64,000 bases of DNA from Salvia splendens. Taxonomy: Eukaryota; Streptophyta; Magnoliopsida; Lamiales; Lamiaceae. A model generated the notes under the pieces. The model had not been told where the DNA came from. It saw only the letters and a list, made by a program, of their open reading frames with translations, and did no database searches. The stretch is from contig NC_056047.1 in the NCBI RefSeq assembly GCF_004379255.2, positions 17,436,293 through 17,500,292 on the forward strand, read 5' to 3'. Both the position numbers and the translations under genes were made by a program. Each line of letters starts with the position of its first letter. Position 1 is the stretch's first letter. This document shows positions 38,860 to 51,037 of the stretch, piece by piece.

Positions 38860-40690
38860 GAGCATCTGCAACGTTGGACGGACGGCGTCCGTTCGTCCGC
38901 GCCGCTGGTAAGGACGAGCTCCGCCGCCGCTGGCACGGCGCTGCTCGATGCATCGAGCACGTCCGTGCCAGCGAGCAGCTGACGTGGCGCGTAGCGATTG
39001 GGCACCGGCATAGCCGTTGCCTTTGAATTTTATTTTTTTAATTAAAAATAGGTTTTTAATTTAAAAACCGATTAAAAATAAGAAAAAAATATTTTTCCCC
39101 TTCCCAAAAAAATATATCCATTTTTTACCGTTTTTTACCATTTTTTATTTTTTTTTATTTTTCCCCCCCAAAACTACACATTTTCATCTATAAATACATT
39201 CACTTTCACACCCAAAAATTCACACCACACTACACAATTCTCATATTCATTCTCACATATCCATTCTCATCTTCATCCTCCCATATCCATTCTCAATCTT
39301 TCTTTCACGCCTACAACATAACAATGTCCGGCCAAGGCAATAACCCCCTCGGGCTCCCACGGTTGGAACCCCGAATGGTTCTCCTCACAACCGTTTCCTA
39401 GTCCGAAAATGGAATATTCGGCCCGTTCTCAAACCCAAAGTTCGGGCGTTCCGGGTGGCTACCGGCCATACCCAATCGACGACCAAGATGCCCCCGAAGG
39501 GCAATACGGGTGGACACCCGAGCCTAGGCCGACCGCCCCTCCCAAACTCCGACTCCTCCTACTCGCGGTGTCCGCACACCGTACACTCCGACGGAGATGG
39601 ATAAATTATTCGCGGCGTACTTGGAAATCTCCGAAGATCCGGTGGTTGGCACGAACCAATCCGGCGATCACTTTTGGTGGCGCATCGCTCGCCGGTAAAA
39701 TGAAAACTGGCCGCCGGAAACAATCAAGCGCAACGAGAGTATGGTGCGCAACGAAAGTATGGTGCGCAACTCCATCTACCGAGCCAACGAAGAAATTGGC
39801 AAGTTCAATGGCTATTTCCTCCAGGAAGAGCGGTCGGCGGGGAGCGGCCGGAGCGAGGTCGACATCATCACTGTCGCGATGAGCACCTACCAATCCATGA
39901 ACTACAAGCCATTCAAGTACCTTAACGTTTGGCAGGAGACGCGGACGCACCCGAAGTATAGGGGAGGCATAACATCCTCCTCTAGCTGCTCCTCCAAACG
40001 GTCAAGGTCGGTATCCCTATCCGACGCCGGCTCCGAAGAAGTGGCTAGCCAACTCGCCGGAGCTAACTTGGGTAGCCCCGACGCCGGCCCGAGCGGTTCC
40101 CAACGCCGACCGCAAGGAAGGAAGAAGGCGGCGGCCAACCGCCGTCGCGCCGCGGCTGCAACCGCCAATGCTCCCGTTCCCGTTCCATATGCGCCACCTC
40201 CACCCCCACCAACTCGTTGTGGACCATCTTGGCCCAACTCAATATGGCCGATAGGTCAACTATGACCCCCTCGCAACTTCGATCGCATGAAACCATGATA
40301 TTGGGCCTCCAAAGACAATTGGGGGTAGTGCCGCCGGATGAGTAGTCTTCCACGGGGGTATTTTTAGCTTTTAATTATGTAATTTTTAATTATTAAGAGT
40401 TTAATTATGTAATTTTTAATTTTTAGGATTTTAATTATGTACTTTTTAATTTTTAGGATTTTAATTATGTCGTTTTTATTTTATTTGTCATTTGTAATAT
40501 TATTTAGGTTTTTTTAATGAATTTTAATATTATGGAAATGTTTTTGTTTAATTGAATTTTAAATTAAATTGTGCTCGTCCTTGCGGAAGAGCACAGCTGT
40601 GGGTGTTGTGCTCTTGTCAGAGAGCATGCAGAAAAAGTGGGGCCGGGCCCACAACCGTGCTCGCAGGCAAGAGCACGGTTGTGGGTGCTC
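38860..40690 (+). mobile_element. Non-autonomous PIF/Harbinger element carrying only ORF1
   Basis: Inverted ends GAGCATCTGCAAC and GAGCACCCACAAC are flanked by TTA at 38857-38859 and 40691-40693. The 1.83-kb interior has GC-rich ends and a + strand ORF1, but no transposase. Confidence 0.85.
39324..40345 (+). pseudogene. Harbinger ORF1: Myb/SANT-like protein, frameshifted
   Basis: From ATG at 39324 (MSGQGNNP) the product is split over frames: SGVPGGYRPYPIDDQDAPEGQ, then a Myb/SANT-like segment (KLFAAYLEISEDPVVGTNQS, FWWRIARRYNENWP, 39595-39715), then RNESMVRNSIYRANEEIGKF and YKPFKYLNVWQETRTHPKYRGG (39741-39965), a Ser/Ala-rich NAM-associated region and a terminal PPDE stop at 40343-40345. Frame changes occur near 39340-39410, 39500-39600 and after about 40230. 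It belongs to the same class as the proteins at 25110-26550 and 42454-43520. Confidence 0.75.
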
Positions 40691-40859
40691 TTAATTTCAC
40701 TTACCAGCTAAACCGATAATTGATCGATTTCGGTTCGGTTATTGAATAACCGTTTACCTAACTCTACAGTGTACTGATTCGAATTCAATTAAATTGATTG
40801 CTATTGCCGCAGAAATCAGAGTCACGTCTCAGTATCAGTATTCACTCAGTTTGAATTCC

Positions 40860-41734
40860 ATGGCTAACACGTAACCACTCAAGGATAGAGTCGCCATCGT
40901 CACCGGCGCCTCGCGTGGAATCGGCCGCGCCATTGCTCTCCACTTAGCTTCCCTCGGCGCCAGAGTTCTCATCAACTACTCCTCCAACTCCGCCCTCGCT
41001 GATTCCATTGCCGCCGAAATCAATTCAGCCGCCACCTTCCAAGCCGATATCTCCGTTCCAGAGCAGGTCAAATCGCTCTTCGACGCTGCGGAATCGACCT
41101 TCAACTCCGAGATCCACATCCTCGGCAACTCGGCCGGCGTGCTGGATCCGAAATACCCCTCACTTGCCGACACCGACGTCGACGATTTCGACAAAACCAT
41201 CGCAATCAACACGCGAGGTGCCTTCCTCTGCTGCAAAGAAGCTGCCAACAGGTAACCGATTGATCGATCGATCTCTGTGAGTTTTGGATTTTAACTGTGT
41301 TGATTGATTGATTTCGCTCGATTGAGATGGAAATTGAACCGATCGTTGACAGGATAAAGCGCGGCGGTGGGGGTAGGATCATATGCTTGTCAACCTCGCT
41401 GGTGGCGTCGCTGAAGCCGGGTTATGTGGCTTACGCGGCGTCGAAGGCGGCGATGGAGAAGATTTTGGCCAAGGAACTGAAGGGGACGGGGATAACTGCG
41501 AACGCTGTGGCGCCGGGAGCGGTGGCGACGGACATGTTTTTCGCGGGGAAGTTGGAGGAGGTGATAGAGAAGGCGGTGGCAGAGTGCCCGTTTGGGCGGC
41601 TTGGAGAGACGGATGACGTGGCGCCAGTGGTTGGGTTTGTGGCGAGTGACGCGGGTCAGTGGGTAAATGGGCAGATTATTCGGGTCAATAATTTGTATGC
41701 ATATAATCAACTGGGTTTTACTATTGAGAATTAA
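40860..41734 (+). pseudogene. Short-chain dehydrogenase/reductase with a stop at codon 5
   Basis: Exons 40860-41251 and 41353-41734 join in frame (GT-AG) to 257 codons, the usual size of classical plant SDRs of the cytosolic NADPH-dependent aldehyde/ketone reductase type. After the start, ATG GCT AAC ACG is followed by TAA (40872-40874). Beyond it the frame is open with the cofactor motif TGASRGIG, an NSAG (usually NNAG), and the catalytic set Ser (STS), Tyr and Lys (YAASK), then PGAVATDMF. No in-frame ATG follows until exon 2. The C-terminus (NNLYAYNQLGFTIEN) is longer than the usual GGYV end. A single base change could explain the stop, so inactivation is recent or initiation is unusual. 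Confidence 0.85.
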
Positions 41735-42235
41735 AATGCTAGTAGTTTATATAATCAAGATACTATTAATAATCGAAATAATTATCAAGGTTGAATGTTA
41801 ATATTGCTATTTTTTAATTAATTTTTGGATTCTGATATACGCATTACCTACAAGTCCACAACCGATCATGAAAGACATGCAAATGGTATACTACTTACTA
41901 CTGATCATAGATATACTATCGTCCAATTACAATTACATTATAATCTAATGGTTCAATTAATCAAGGTACTTTTAATTTTTTTTTCAGACCATCCCTATAA
42001 AGAGTCATGAAAATAAATTTGTGGACAACCCATGCCATATATTTTATTTTATCATGTAATGTAAATAAATGTATCATAAAAAATCAGACAGATTTTAAAA
42101 AATGCTAATCCTTCGCCACTTCCGCCACCCAACCGATAAAATAGATTTGTGCACAATACATGCCATACAAAGGTTATTATTTTATTCATTTAAAACAAGA
42201 ATTTTCTTTGTACTAGAAGAATTTTCGCCTTTTTA
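41735..42235. other. AT-rich spacer
   Basis: No gene is recognised between the SDR locus and the Harbinger element. Confidence 0.4.
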
Positions 42236-43841
42236 AAGCATCCAGGGTGGGACGCCCCTAAAGCCCGTCCTATGCACCGCCACATCAGCATTTTATCCTC
42301 CTCCCCTTCCACCTGCAGTGGCGCGCCCTAAGCATTTTACTATATATAAATACAAACTTAGAAAAAACACAACGATTAACTAAGAACGACAAAAAAATTC
42401 ATTGATTATAAAAAAAAAGTTGCACGGGTTAGAAATAAAAAAAATTGACTATCCTACAAAAGCCCCAACTTCCGGCTCAGCTCATCAATCAACCTTTGGA
42501 GGAATTCGGCTCTGGCCGGATCCGTACACTTCATAAGGGCGTTGTGCGTATCCAACAACGTCTGCGCCATCGAGGCTGTTGCCAAATCCGCATAGGCAAG
42601 TGTCGTCGGGGTCGGGGTAGGGGTCGGGATAGGGGTCGGGATCGGCAATGGGGGGCGGCGGCCGAGGAGGATGTCGCCTTCGCCTTCCCCTTGTTCTTCG
42701 CAGCCTTGACGTCTATGAGACGCCGCCGGGAGGACATCGGTGTGGCGGAAGTCTCTTCCTCCGTGCACATCTGGTTGAGGTCCACCGGACGAGTTCCACT
42801 TTTGCTGGTATTGTAACCACCAGTGTCGGTGGTCTTCGTCCTCTTCGCCACACCGATGTGCAGAATCCCGCCTTGGAACTTCTGTTTGTCCCTCAAGAGC
42901 GCCCAGATGTTGAAATGCTTGAAGTCGTCGTACATGGACTGGTACGACAACAGCGCTCTATCGCGCACGTCGCTCAAGCTCTCGCCGTTTCCCTGATCCC
43001 TCGAGCACTTCTCGTACTCCGCCGCGAACAGGTTGACTTGCTTCTTCACCTGATCCCAGTGCTTGCGGAGCTGCTCCCGTTGGCGCTTGTAAGCTCTCGG
43101 CGGCTTCGCCTCATTGTAGCGCTCGGCGATGCGCTCCCAGTACACGAGCTGCTTTTGGTTGTTCGCGAATATCGGGTCCTCCGATATATCCACCCAACAC
43201 CTCGCCAAGACGAGGGTTTCATCCGGCTGGTAGTTCGTACGGCCGGGGGCGTACTCTTCACAAGTTGTCGGAGGTGGCAACTTGTGCGCCATGTGCTTGG
43301 TCCGCTTCTTTCTGGCGGCGGAGGCAGCGCGGCGGGAAGCGGCGGCAGGGCGAGTTGGAGACGGCTCCATGTCGGAGAGACCGTACGAATCCGTACTGAA
43401 CTCCGGATCGTACTACGTGTTAGCGTCGAACGACCGATATTCGCAGGGTTGTGTACCCGGCCACCGTGCGCCATCTCCAAACATCGGGCTACTAGGACTT
43501 GAGTATCCACTGGAATCCATTTTAGAGTAATTTGAGAGTTTAAAAGTTAATCGAAAAGTTACAAATGAATGGTGAAGCTAGGGTATATATATAACAAATT
43601 TCTCAAATTTTAAAAATAAAAAACAAACGCGTTGCATCGTTCGCGTCATCGTCCGCGGCGCCCACAGTGGGCGGACGATGCCCTATCGTCCGCGCTTCGT
43701 CCGCGGACGACGCATCGTCCGTCGTCCCCGGAGCCACAGTGGCGGATGATAGCGCGCCCGATAGGCACGATCGTCCGCCCCACTATGGATGATCTTATAT
43801 TTGCATCGGGCGCGCTATCGTCCGCCACACTGTGGATGATG
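42236..43841 (-). mobile_element. Non-autonomous PIF/Harbinger element carrying only ORF1
   Basis: The left end AAGCATCCAGGGTGG and the right end reading CATCATCCACAGTGTGG inward are flanked by TTA at 42233-42235 and 43842-43844. The right end is duplicated: the segment from CGTCCGCCCCACTATGGATG is repeated about 55 bases later as CGTCCGCCACACTGTGGATG. No transposase is encoded. Confidence 0.75.
42454..43520 (-). pseudogene. Harbinger ORF1: Myb/SANT-like protein, one stop and one frameshift
   Basis: From ATG at 43520 (MDSSGYSSPSSPMFGDGARW) the frame meets TAG at codon 36 (43415-43413). It then stays open for some 280 codons: Myb/SANT-like segment (NYQPDETLVLARCWVDISED, FANNQKQLVYWERIAERYNE), an Arg/Lys helix (QREQLRKHWDQVKKQVNLF) and the NAM-associated YDDFKHFNIWALLRDKQKF. 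A frameshift near 42650 moves the C-terminus to another frame that ends LIDELSRKLGLL at 42454. Apart from these two lesions it is the best-preserved of the three ORF1 copies. Confidence 0.82.
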
Positions 43842-44065
43842 TTATGTTTGTCAACTTGAAGAGATTGAATAGGCCTTTCCCTTAAATAAAAATACAGAAC
43901 TTGAATATTTTCTACTTTATGCACATGATTAACGATGGAGAAATTTGCAATTGCTACCCATCGTGATTTTGTTGAGATTGAAAAAGCTAATCAGCACCTC
44001 ACACCCTTTACTCTGGTTTTACTCGGTTAAATATTCTAGTGAATGAGATGAAAAAGATACTATAA

Positions 44066-44265
44066 GGGGTGTCCGATTGGCAAGATTAAATCTCATGATT
44101 AAATATGTATCATGTTTAATTCATAAGATTGAACTCTTCAACTTAATCTTAGATGGATAGTCTCATGATAATTAGTCATAGCCTCCCCCTTCAACTAAAA
44201 GAATCCCACAACTTAATCCTAGATGGATAGTCTTATGATATTAGTCATGGCAACCGAATGCCACC
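44066..44265. mobile_element. Tourist-like MITE, 200 bp
   Basis: The ends GGGGTGTCCGATTGGCA and, inverted, GGTGGCATTCGGTTGCCA are flanked by TAA at 44063-44065 and 44266-44268. Inside, CTTAATCTTAGATGGATAGT is repeated about 75 bases later with minor changes. Confidence 0.6.
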
Positions 44266-44549
44266 TAACTATATAAAATATCAACTTTCCACCAAATTAG
44301 TGGCAAAAAGAGAGCCTTCTCGTTATCCTCCTAATTCTCATCTCCACACTCCTTAAAATCATTAAAAATTCATCAATTTCATTCACACCCCTCTTAATCT
44401 AACCAAACTCACATCATAAAAAATGGTTTGTTGCAAGAAAAAATAAAGACTAAAAAAAGAATAGTTAACTTTTCCCAACCTACCATTTCTCATCAAAAGA
44501 GCTTCATCTCACCTAGCATCCCTTTTTACTAATTTTCCCCTATGCAGCA

Positions 44550-47035
44550 ATGGAGGATTTCTCCCTGAATTCCTCCATCTCCTATGCTGCCAAGTTCAAC
44601 CACACGAGGCTTTCTACTCGTGGTCGGAGAAGCATGGTCTGCTGCTACAATGGTAGCCATGCCATCAAGTCTACGGGGATCTCTTCTGTTCTCACAGAGA
44701 CATAGTCGGCCTTGATCACCCAAGGTCAAGGGATGGAAACCGGGAGCCTAGTCTTGAGCAATAATGCCAAGGACGAGGGTATCGGCATTGTCAAATTTCT
44801 AAGAGGGAAGACCTTCCTCATCACTGGTGCAACTGGATTTCTTGGCAAAGGTATCGTTTTTCTTTCCTGACCTTTTCAGATTCCTCAAAAACGTCGGTTA
44901 ACTCCTCCAGTTGTCCGTTGCGTGATTTTCAGTCCTCATCGAGAAAATGCTGCGGACGGCTCCTGATGTTCGTAAGATATTTGTTGTGATCAAGGCCAAG
45001 AATCAAGAAGCTGTAGAAGAGAGACTGAAAACGAAGTATGGAGAGCTTTGCTTTCATCCCGCTCTCTCTTCAACTTCTTTTTTCCGTATAAGCCTCTTAT
45101 ATGTGTGTGTTGTAGATCATCAATGCCGCGCTGTTCAAGAATCTGAAACAAATTCACGGAAAATCATATCAAGCTTTCATGCTGAGTAAGTTAATTCCTG
45201 TGGTTGGAAATGTCTGCGAAACTAATCTCAGATTAGATGAAGATGCAGCTGAGTTCATGACCCGAGAGGTTGATGTTATCATAAATTCTGCAGCAAATAC
45301 CACTTTCGATGAAAGGTTATGAAATCCATACTAGTTGTTCCAAGGTTACTGATGATTTTTCAAGTAAATGATTTTATGATCTCAGGTATGATACAGCCCT
45401 TGACATAAACACAGGCGGCCAGAATCGACTCATGAGCTTCGCCACACAATGCCTGAAACTGAAGCTCTTCGTGCAAGTATCGACAGGCAAGTAAAAAGTA
45501 GTTTAATGATATGTCCTAATAGTAAACAACTTCTAACTAACTTCCTAAACTCATTCTAGTCTGTCTACATTACCATGTTATGGGTATATACCTAACAAGT
45601 TTCACACTTTCTTCGTCGGGGTTTAATTATGAAACCTTCATCATGCTTATTTCCATTTTATTGGTAACAGCTTATGTAAATGGACAAAGGCAAGGCAGAA
45701 TCATGGAAAAGCCTTTATGCATCGGTGAAACTATAGTGGGTGAGACTGTTAACGGAAACCATCAGGTCCCACTTCCCAAATTGAGTGTCGAAGATGAAAT
45801 AAAGATAGTTGTGGATGCAAAGAAAACACTTGGAGATGATTCACTGATTCAGGCAATAAAAGAATTAGGAATGCAGAGGTAATCTCAATTTATCACGAAA
45901 AGCAAAGGATATCAAACTCTCTTCTAGTCGTCCCTAATCAGATAACGAAAACATGTGTGCGTTCATCCAGGGCTAAGAAATTTGGATGGCAAGATACGTA
46001 CGTATTCACAAAGGCTATGGGAGAAATGATGATAGATAATTTAAGGGGCGATGTACCAGTAGTTGTGATTAGACCCAGTGTCATCGAGAGCACGCATAAA
46101 GAACCATTCCCTGGATGGATGGAAGGAAACAGGTACGTCTGCTGAAGAATTCTGCAATATTCCAATTTAGTTTTTCAACGTTTACTAACCAAAATATATG
46201 ACCACCAGAATGATGGATCCTATCATATTGCAATATGGAAAGGGGCAGCTCACGGGATTCCTTGTCGACCCCAATGGAGTTCTTGATGTAGTGAGTAACC
46301 TATATTGATTTCTTAGTAGTTTAAAGACATAGAAGACTGGTACCTGTTTGGGACTTCAAATCAGGTAACTGAAAGAATGACTTGCTTTAGGTTCCAGCGG
46401 ATACGGTTGTTAACGCAACCTTAGCAGCCATGGCAAAGCACGGGACAGTTGGGAAACCAGAGTGTAGCATCTATCAGGTGGCATCATCTGTTGTCAACCC
46501 ATTAGTTTTCAGGGACCTAGCCAAATTGCTCAACGAGCACTTCAGTTCCTCCCCCGTCATGGATTCGACTGGTACTCCAGTTAGTGTTCCAAAAATGAAG
46601 CTATTCAGCTCTACGGAAGATTTCTCCAATCATCTGAGGAAGGACGCAATCAATAGAACGGGATTAGGAGCTCTGGCCAACCTTGACGGGAAATTGTCCC
46701 AAAAAGCTCGAATTCATCTGCAGAAAATCAGTGGAACAAGCAAATTATCTAGCAAGTATCTATGAATCATACACATTCTATGGCGGATGGTAAAAATCAA
46801 CTAAATCTCGATGTTATCCTGTGTTTCTCCGAAGCTTGATATTAATAGTAAAAAAGACATGTAAAATGGCAGGTTCGACAACAGAAACACCCAGAGATTG
46901 ATGGGATGCATGTCGAAGGAAGAGAGACAACTATTTGGATTTGATGTGGAGAACATCAACTGGAAAGACTACATCGTTAACGTGCACATTCCGGGGTTAA
47001 GGAGGCATGTCATGAAGGGAAGAGGCAATAGTTAA
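44550..47035 (+). pseudogene. MS2/FAR2-like fatty acyl reductase, nine exons, with several lesions
   Basis: Exons: 44550-44850, 44933 to about 45031, 45116-45315, 45386-45486, 45671-45878, 45971-46132, 46209-46290, 46391-46789, 46873-47035. The product follows plastid FAR2/MS2, which makes fatty alcohols for pollen exine: Rossmann motif ITGATGFLGK, the active-site YVFTKAMGE, IRPSVIEST, and a C-terminal NINWKDYIVNVHIPGLRRHV. Lesions: TAG at codon 52 (44703) inside the transit-peptide region, with an in-frame ATG at 44733 giving METGSLVLS; the donor after exon 2 reads AAGTATGG, so the only GT shifts the frame; and a +1 shift near 46750 turns the expected YESYTFYGG into a TGA at 46763. Intron 4 uses a GC donor (ACAG/GCAAGT). 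Probably a pseudogene; the shorter start alone would not rescue the later breaks. Confidence 0.85.
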
Positions 47036-47902
47036 TGCAACTTCAGTCGCACAAAAGACTTATCATTAGTTTTCTGTAGCCAACTGTAAAAGGGCGTTTT
47101 CTTTGTCTCTATTTCTATTCATGTTTTATGTACAATCCACTAAGAAGAGGCCAGCAATTTGCCAGTTCGTAAAATATTTATAGAACAGTCACTCGTTCGT
47201 TTAGGATAAATTGTACTAATACATGCTTCAGTTTCTGATTTCTGCCAAGGCAATGAAATAATCAATGTTGTACAAGTCAACATCGTTTTACACTTGTAGT
47301 AGCACGTAAGTATAAGGCTTCATCAGTTCGATCAACAATGAATATGCATGAAGATAATATTAACACACCTAAATTTCTAGAAAAAAATGCTTTGACTAGA
47401 TAGGAATGGATCCTGCAAACAAACTGTTACCGAAATCGCAGTCCAACAAGAACACAGCAACTCCGATTGAGAGAAGATGCACAAGCCAATGTTAGGTATT
47501 CCAATATCTAGTTGATGACAGGTTGAAATATCAGGACAATACAAGTGAGAAAGAAGAGAAAATGGAATATACCTTGGGACCTCATTGATGGAGAACTCAG
47601 CACGGTCAGCTTCTCTTGCATACGTACCACGGAGCTTCAGATGAAAAAGGATTCTATTGGAAGAGTTTTCAAAATGCGAAATATAACAACTTCCACCTTA
47701 ATGGATCATAATTTGCAATAAATTGTGGAGATGTCTCTATACAATAAGAATATAGCAATGCCAATAGCTTTGGTAATATCCATACAGCCTAATTAATCAT
47801 CCACCACCACCACCACTACCCTACCTGGGAAACCCAAAGACAAAAATAAGTAGAAAGATTATAAAAAAAATGCAGCTTCTATCATACATCAGTAATATGG
47901 CG
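47036..47902. other. Spacer with two exon-like open stretches on minus
   Basis: On minus, about 47640-47575 reads LKLRGTYAREADRAEFSINE and ends at a GTATAT donor-like site; about 47505-47410 reads WLVHLLSIGVAVFLLDCDFG. They look like remnants of another gene that I do not recognise, or alternative 3' exons. Otherwise nothing is recognised. Confidence 0.3.
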
Positions 47903-50900
47903 TTACAATCCTATGTGAAAGAACATTGAAGGTACAAGGTCAACAACAGACCAGGCAAGACCAGCATACTGAAGGAGCCTGATGCCAGTATCGACATCAA
48001 ATGACGTCTGCTTGGAGAACATTTTTTGGAGATAACCCGACTGCTTCAATACATCAGATTTCTTGTCGGTTACATTTAAGTTAGGTATATAGCTTGTTGA
48101 TCTTACTGGGATTCCCAAAGTATTTGAAAAAATTGGAAGAATCCATTTGGCAATAGCCTTGCTGCAGAATTTCACAAGAAGGATTGTCGGGATTCCTAGT
48201 AGTAGTCTACCCACAAAGGCAGGAAGTGCAAGCTGAGGGGAAAATACACGAGCGACATCTTCATGGTGAAACTGATCGAACGTCTGGTGGATTCCTATCA
48301 CCTGGGTCATACAATTTCCTGTTAATGATACTAGCAAAGAGACTCAAGACTTGAGATAGAAAAGAAAAGGGCTAAAAGTGTAAAATGGCAATTTCATCAG
48401 GTTGTTTTGCTGATTATGCAAGTGTAAGAAGCAATAGTTTGCTAACACGGAAATGGGATGATCTAGCTCAGAGATCCTTTCATGCTACATAAATCCCATG
48501 ATACCAGGCCAATTCAAAGAGATCTCAACAGATATAACACACTGATCGGGACTCAGGGCAAGGAAGGCCGACAACGTCCCTATCACTGGCTGATCGTGCA
48601 GATCAGCCCAGCAAGAAGCAGACCAGCGTGAAGCCAATCCAAGAGGACGAAGTAATTCAGCAGACGAAGATGAAGCACGACAGGCCCAAAAGGAACGTGT
48701 CCAAACCAGCGTGCTTCAAGGATTTCAGTCCAAAATAGATTGCATTAATCAATATCTTTTAGTTAACTTTTATTGTTATTAGTTAAGTTTTGGATTTTTT
48801 GAACCACCTTATCTTACCCAAAAGGTAAGACATTCTTAGTTAAGTTTTCATTATTATCCTCGGATTTTCTTCTTGATTCTTTCCCGAACAGAAAAGAGAG
48901 TCAAATCAAGCAGAGGATCCTTAGAGGTCATAAATCATTGAGAAATAAAGATTAAACCCTTTTTCTCATTCTTTTATTTTCAAAAACCCTAGGCCTTCAC
49001 TCTAATTTTCCGATCGTGTGCTCTAGTTTTCCGTTTACGATAGATCAAGGGTCTATACACACATTTGCAAAATTCACACTAGAAAAAGGAAAGCCGCACT
49101 TACAATACCCAGGGAAACGCCATTGAAGGCCGTGTGATACTCAAAACTTGGTGTTGGAACTTCAGGAGTGGGGTATGCAAATAGTAACAAGAAGCATAAG
49201 GCAGCCCAGAAAGATACAACTGCACAGAGAGAGACTGAGTTTTAAAATTTTGCAAGAATAGGGACAGCGTAGGTCCATCATCCAAGCAGTAACTTTACAA
49301 CTGAACATTTACTAAAATCATCATTTCTCTATATATAGTAACCATTGTCTGATGTTAACCTCTGCTCCATTTTCGCTAGGATATATATTCTTGCTTTTTT
49401 TTAAGGAGCTGGCTAGTAATTTCCTCAAATCGATTGGTGCACATGCATGCTCTGGAAAAGGGAAACATCACACTTACCATTTTGACCAGAAACTACAAAA
49501 TTATCTATGTATTCTGACACAGAGAGCCAAATTGCCAAGATTCCTAGTCCCAAAGCCAGACCACCAATAATATCGATCAAGCTGTGCATTCCAAGGTATA
49601 TCCTTCCTGGCAATGTAATAAAGGAGGAAGGCATCAGGTCAAGCATATATGTTAGCATTTGAACTTCGTGGCAGAATTGAAAACGAGAGAAGAATGAAGA
49701 ATTTGGTTTGGCCCTGTTCAAACATAAACTGCCCTAAGACTAATAGTTGCCTTGAATTCTCATTGTTTGATGTACAGCAAGTACCTATTAATTGATTGAA
49801 GGAAATCTCTCCAAATGATGTTGTGATATTTTAATGGGAGTAATTGATGATTTTCAAATATATAAATAAACATTACAAATTTCACACAATATTTATAAAC
49901 TTACCAAAACCAATGAGACCAACAACCAGACAAGCCAGAATGATTCCAGCCACTCTAATGTAGAGATCATTACTTTCACTGTAGTCAAGAATGTAGTGTA
50001 AAAGGTACCTATACACACACACAATAAGATTTAGCCAGCAGCCGATAGCCAACCTACAAGGCATTGGCATGTGAACATGTAAAATTGACTTTTAGATCAG
50101 ACTCCAGAGAAAATGGTCAGCTACGTATTTGAGAATCAGAACATATCCCTTTCTTCTTTTTCCTAAGTTAGCATCAGGACAATTTAAATGACAAAAAATG
50201 CAATAGTTAGGAGACAGATGCGAGAAAAAATTTCAATACCCCGATAAGCAGACAGTATTAAGAGTGTGTGACGAAGGGAATCCGTATTCCATTGCATTAT
50301 CTTCCTCATCCTTGGTGGCTGTTATTCTTCTGACAGGTGGAGTTTGGGGTCTAGGCGCTGAAACCACATCCTATAAGCAAGCACGTAGTCATGAATTGAA
50401 TCAGAAACAGCACCACAAATGATAGAAGCACATCTAATTTTATGGATAGCAAAATAAGTTACCTTTATGCAGTTTCCAGTATAATCACAGAAAGCTATCA
50501 AGAGTGTCATTTGCCTAGCCAATTTGCAATGCCCAGTCTATATATAACACAAAACCAAGAGCATTAGCCTCCAGGAAAGGAACTTTTCACAAAACCAGCA
50601 GCCAATTTTTTGTAATTCTCTCAAATCACTACATAAATACTCAAATCAGATACACACAACCTTGCATATAAAGGGGCTTTAGAGAAGCTTACCCAGAAAA
50701 GCAGGGGAAGAAAGGAAGTATAAAAAGGTACAGAAACAACACAAGATAACCCAGAAAAGAATGCATCCAAACATCTGTGCTGGTATTTCTGCAAAAGCCC
50801 AGAAAAAAATACACTCAAAAATACAATCTTTAGCCATTCTTCTTCAAGAAAAACACACCTCAGAAAACAAACCTGAATCCTAATAACAATGGGAGTTCCA

Positions 50901-51037
50901 GAAATAACGCGTTGACAGATCCATGGCTGTGTACAAGATCTGAGCTTTTGAGTCACCTTCAACTTAGAAGAAATCACAATCCAAAGTGCTATCCCACATA
51001 ATGAAATTACTTGCCACCCTGTTGTTATGCTTTCCAT
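47903..51037 (-). CDS. LPPD: Sphingosine-1-phosphate phosphatase / lipid phosphate phosphatase delta, eight exons
   Basis: Exons: 51037-50873, 50788-50693, 50537-50463, 50370-50240, 50008-49905, 49606-49478, 49219-49104, 48301-47903. They join in frame to 404 residues, close to the roughly 416 of Arabidopsis SPP1 (At3g58490 type). The PAP2 phosphatase motifs are complete: KDVVSAPRP (112-120), PSSH (144-147) and RIYLGMHSLID (192-202) with Arg, His and Asp. Several hydrophobic segments (CIALW-like N-terminus, SVPFYTSFLPLLFW, ILACLVVGLIGF, ALGLGILAIWL) indicate a multi-pass ER membrane enzyme. It dephosphorylates long-chain base phosphates and counteracts S1P signals in guard cells. The leader is GA-rich (51045-51070). 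A 0.5-kb insert lies in intron 7. Confidence 0.93.
48543..49057 (+). mobile_element. Possible solo LTR or TRIM-like insert in LPPD intron 7
   Basis: A segment starting TGATCGGGACTCAGGG and ending GGTCTATA is flanked by CACAC at 48538-48542 and 49058-49062. It is more GC-rich at the left than the intron around it and carries a CCAAAAGGTAAGA/AAACCCTAGGCC region resembling LTR R-U5. The ends are not perfect TG/CA and the flank repeat is simple, so this is tentative. Confidence 0.35.

Larger units (their letters stand above)
38246..40766. mobile_element. hAT-like MITE containing a nested Harbinger element
   Basis: The left end TAGGGCTGGGTAAACAG matches the inverse of the right end (TAGAGTTAGGTAAACGG), and both flanks contain CGGTT-type repeats common in this MITE type. 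The Harbinger element at 38860-40690 is nested inside. Direct repeats at the outer ends are not convincing, so the call rests on the terminal inverted repeats. Confidence 0.5.

Noticed and set aside
42648..43502. 284-codon open frame on + inside the Harbinger element
   Set aside because: It is the antisense of the GC-rich Myb-like ORF1 and has the low-complexity Arg/Leu-rich composition expected of an antisense frame.
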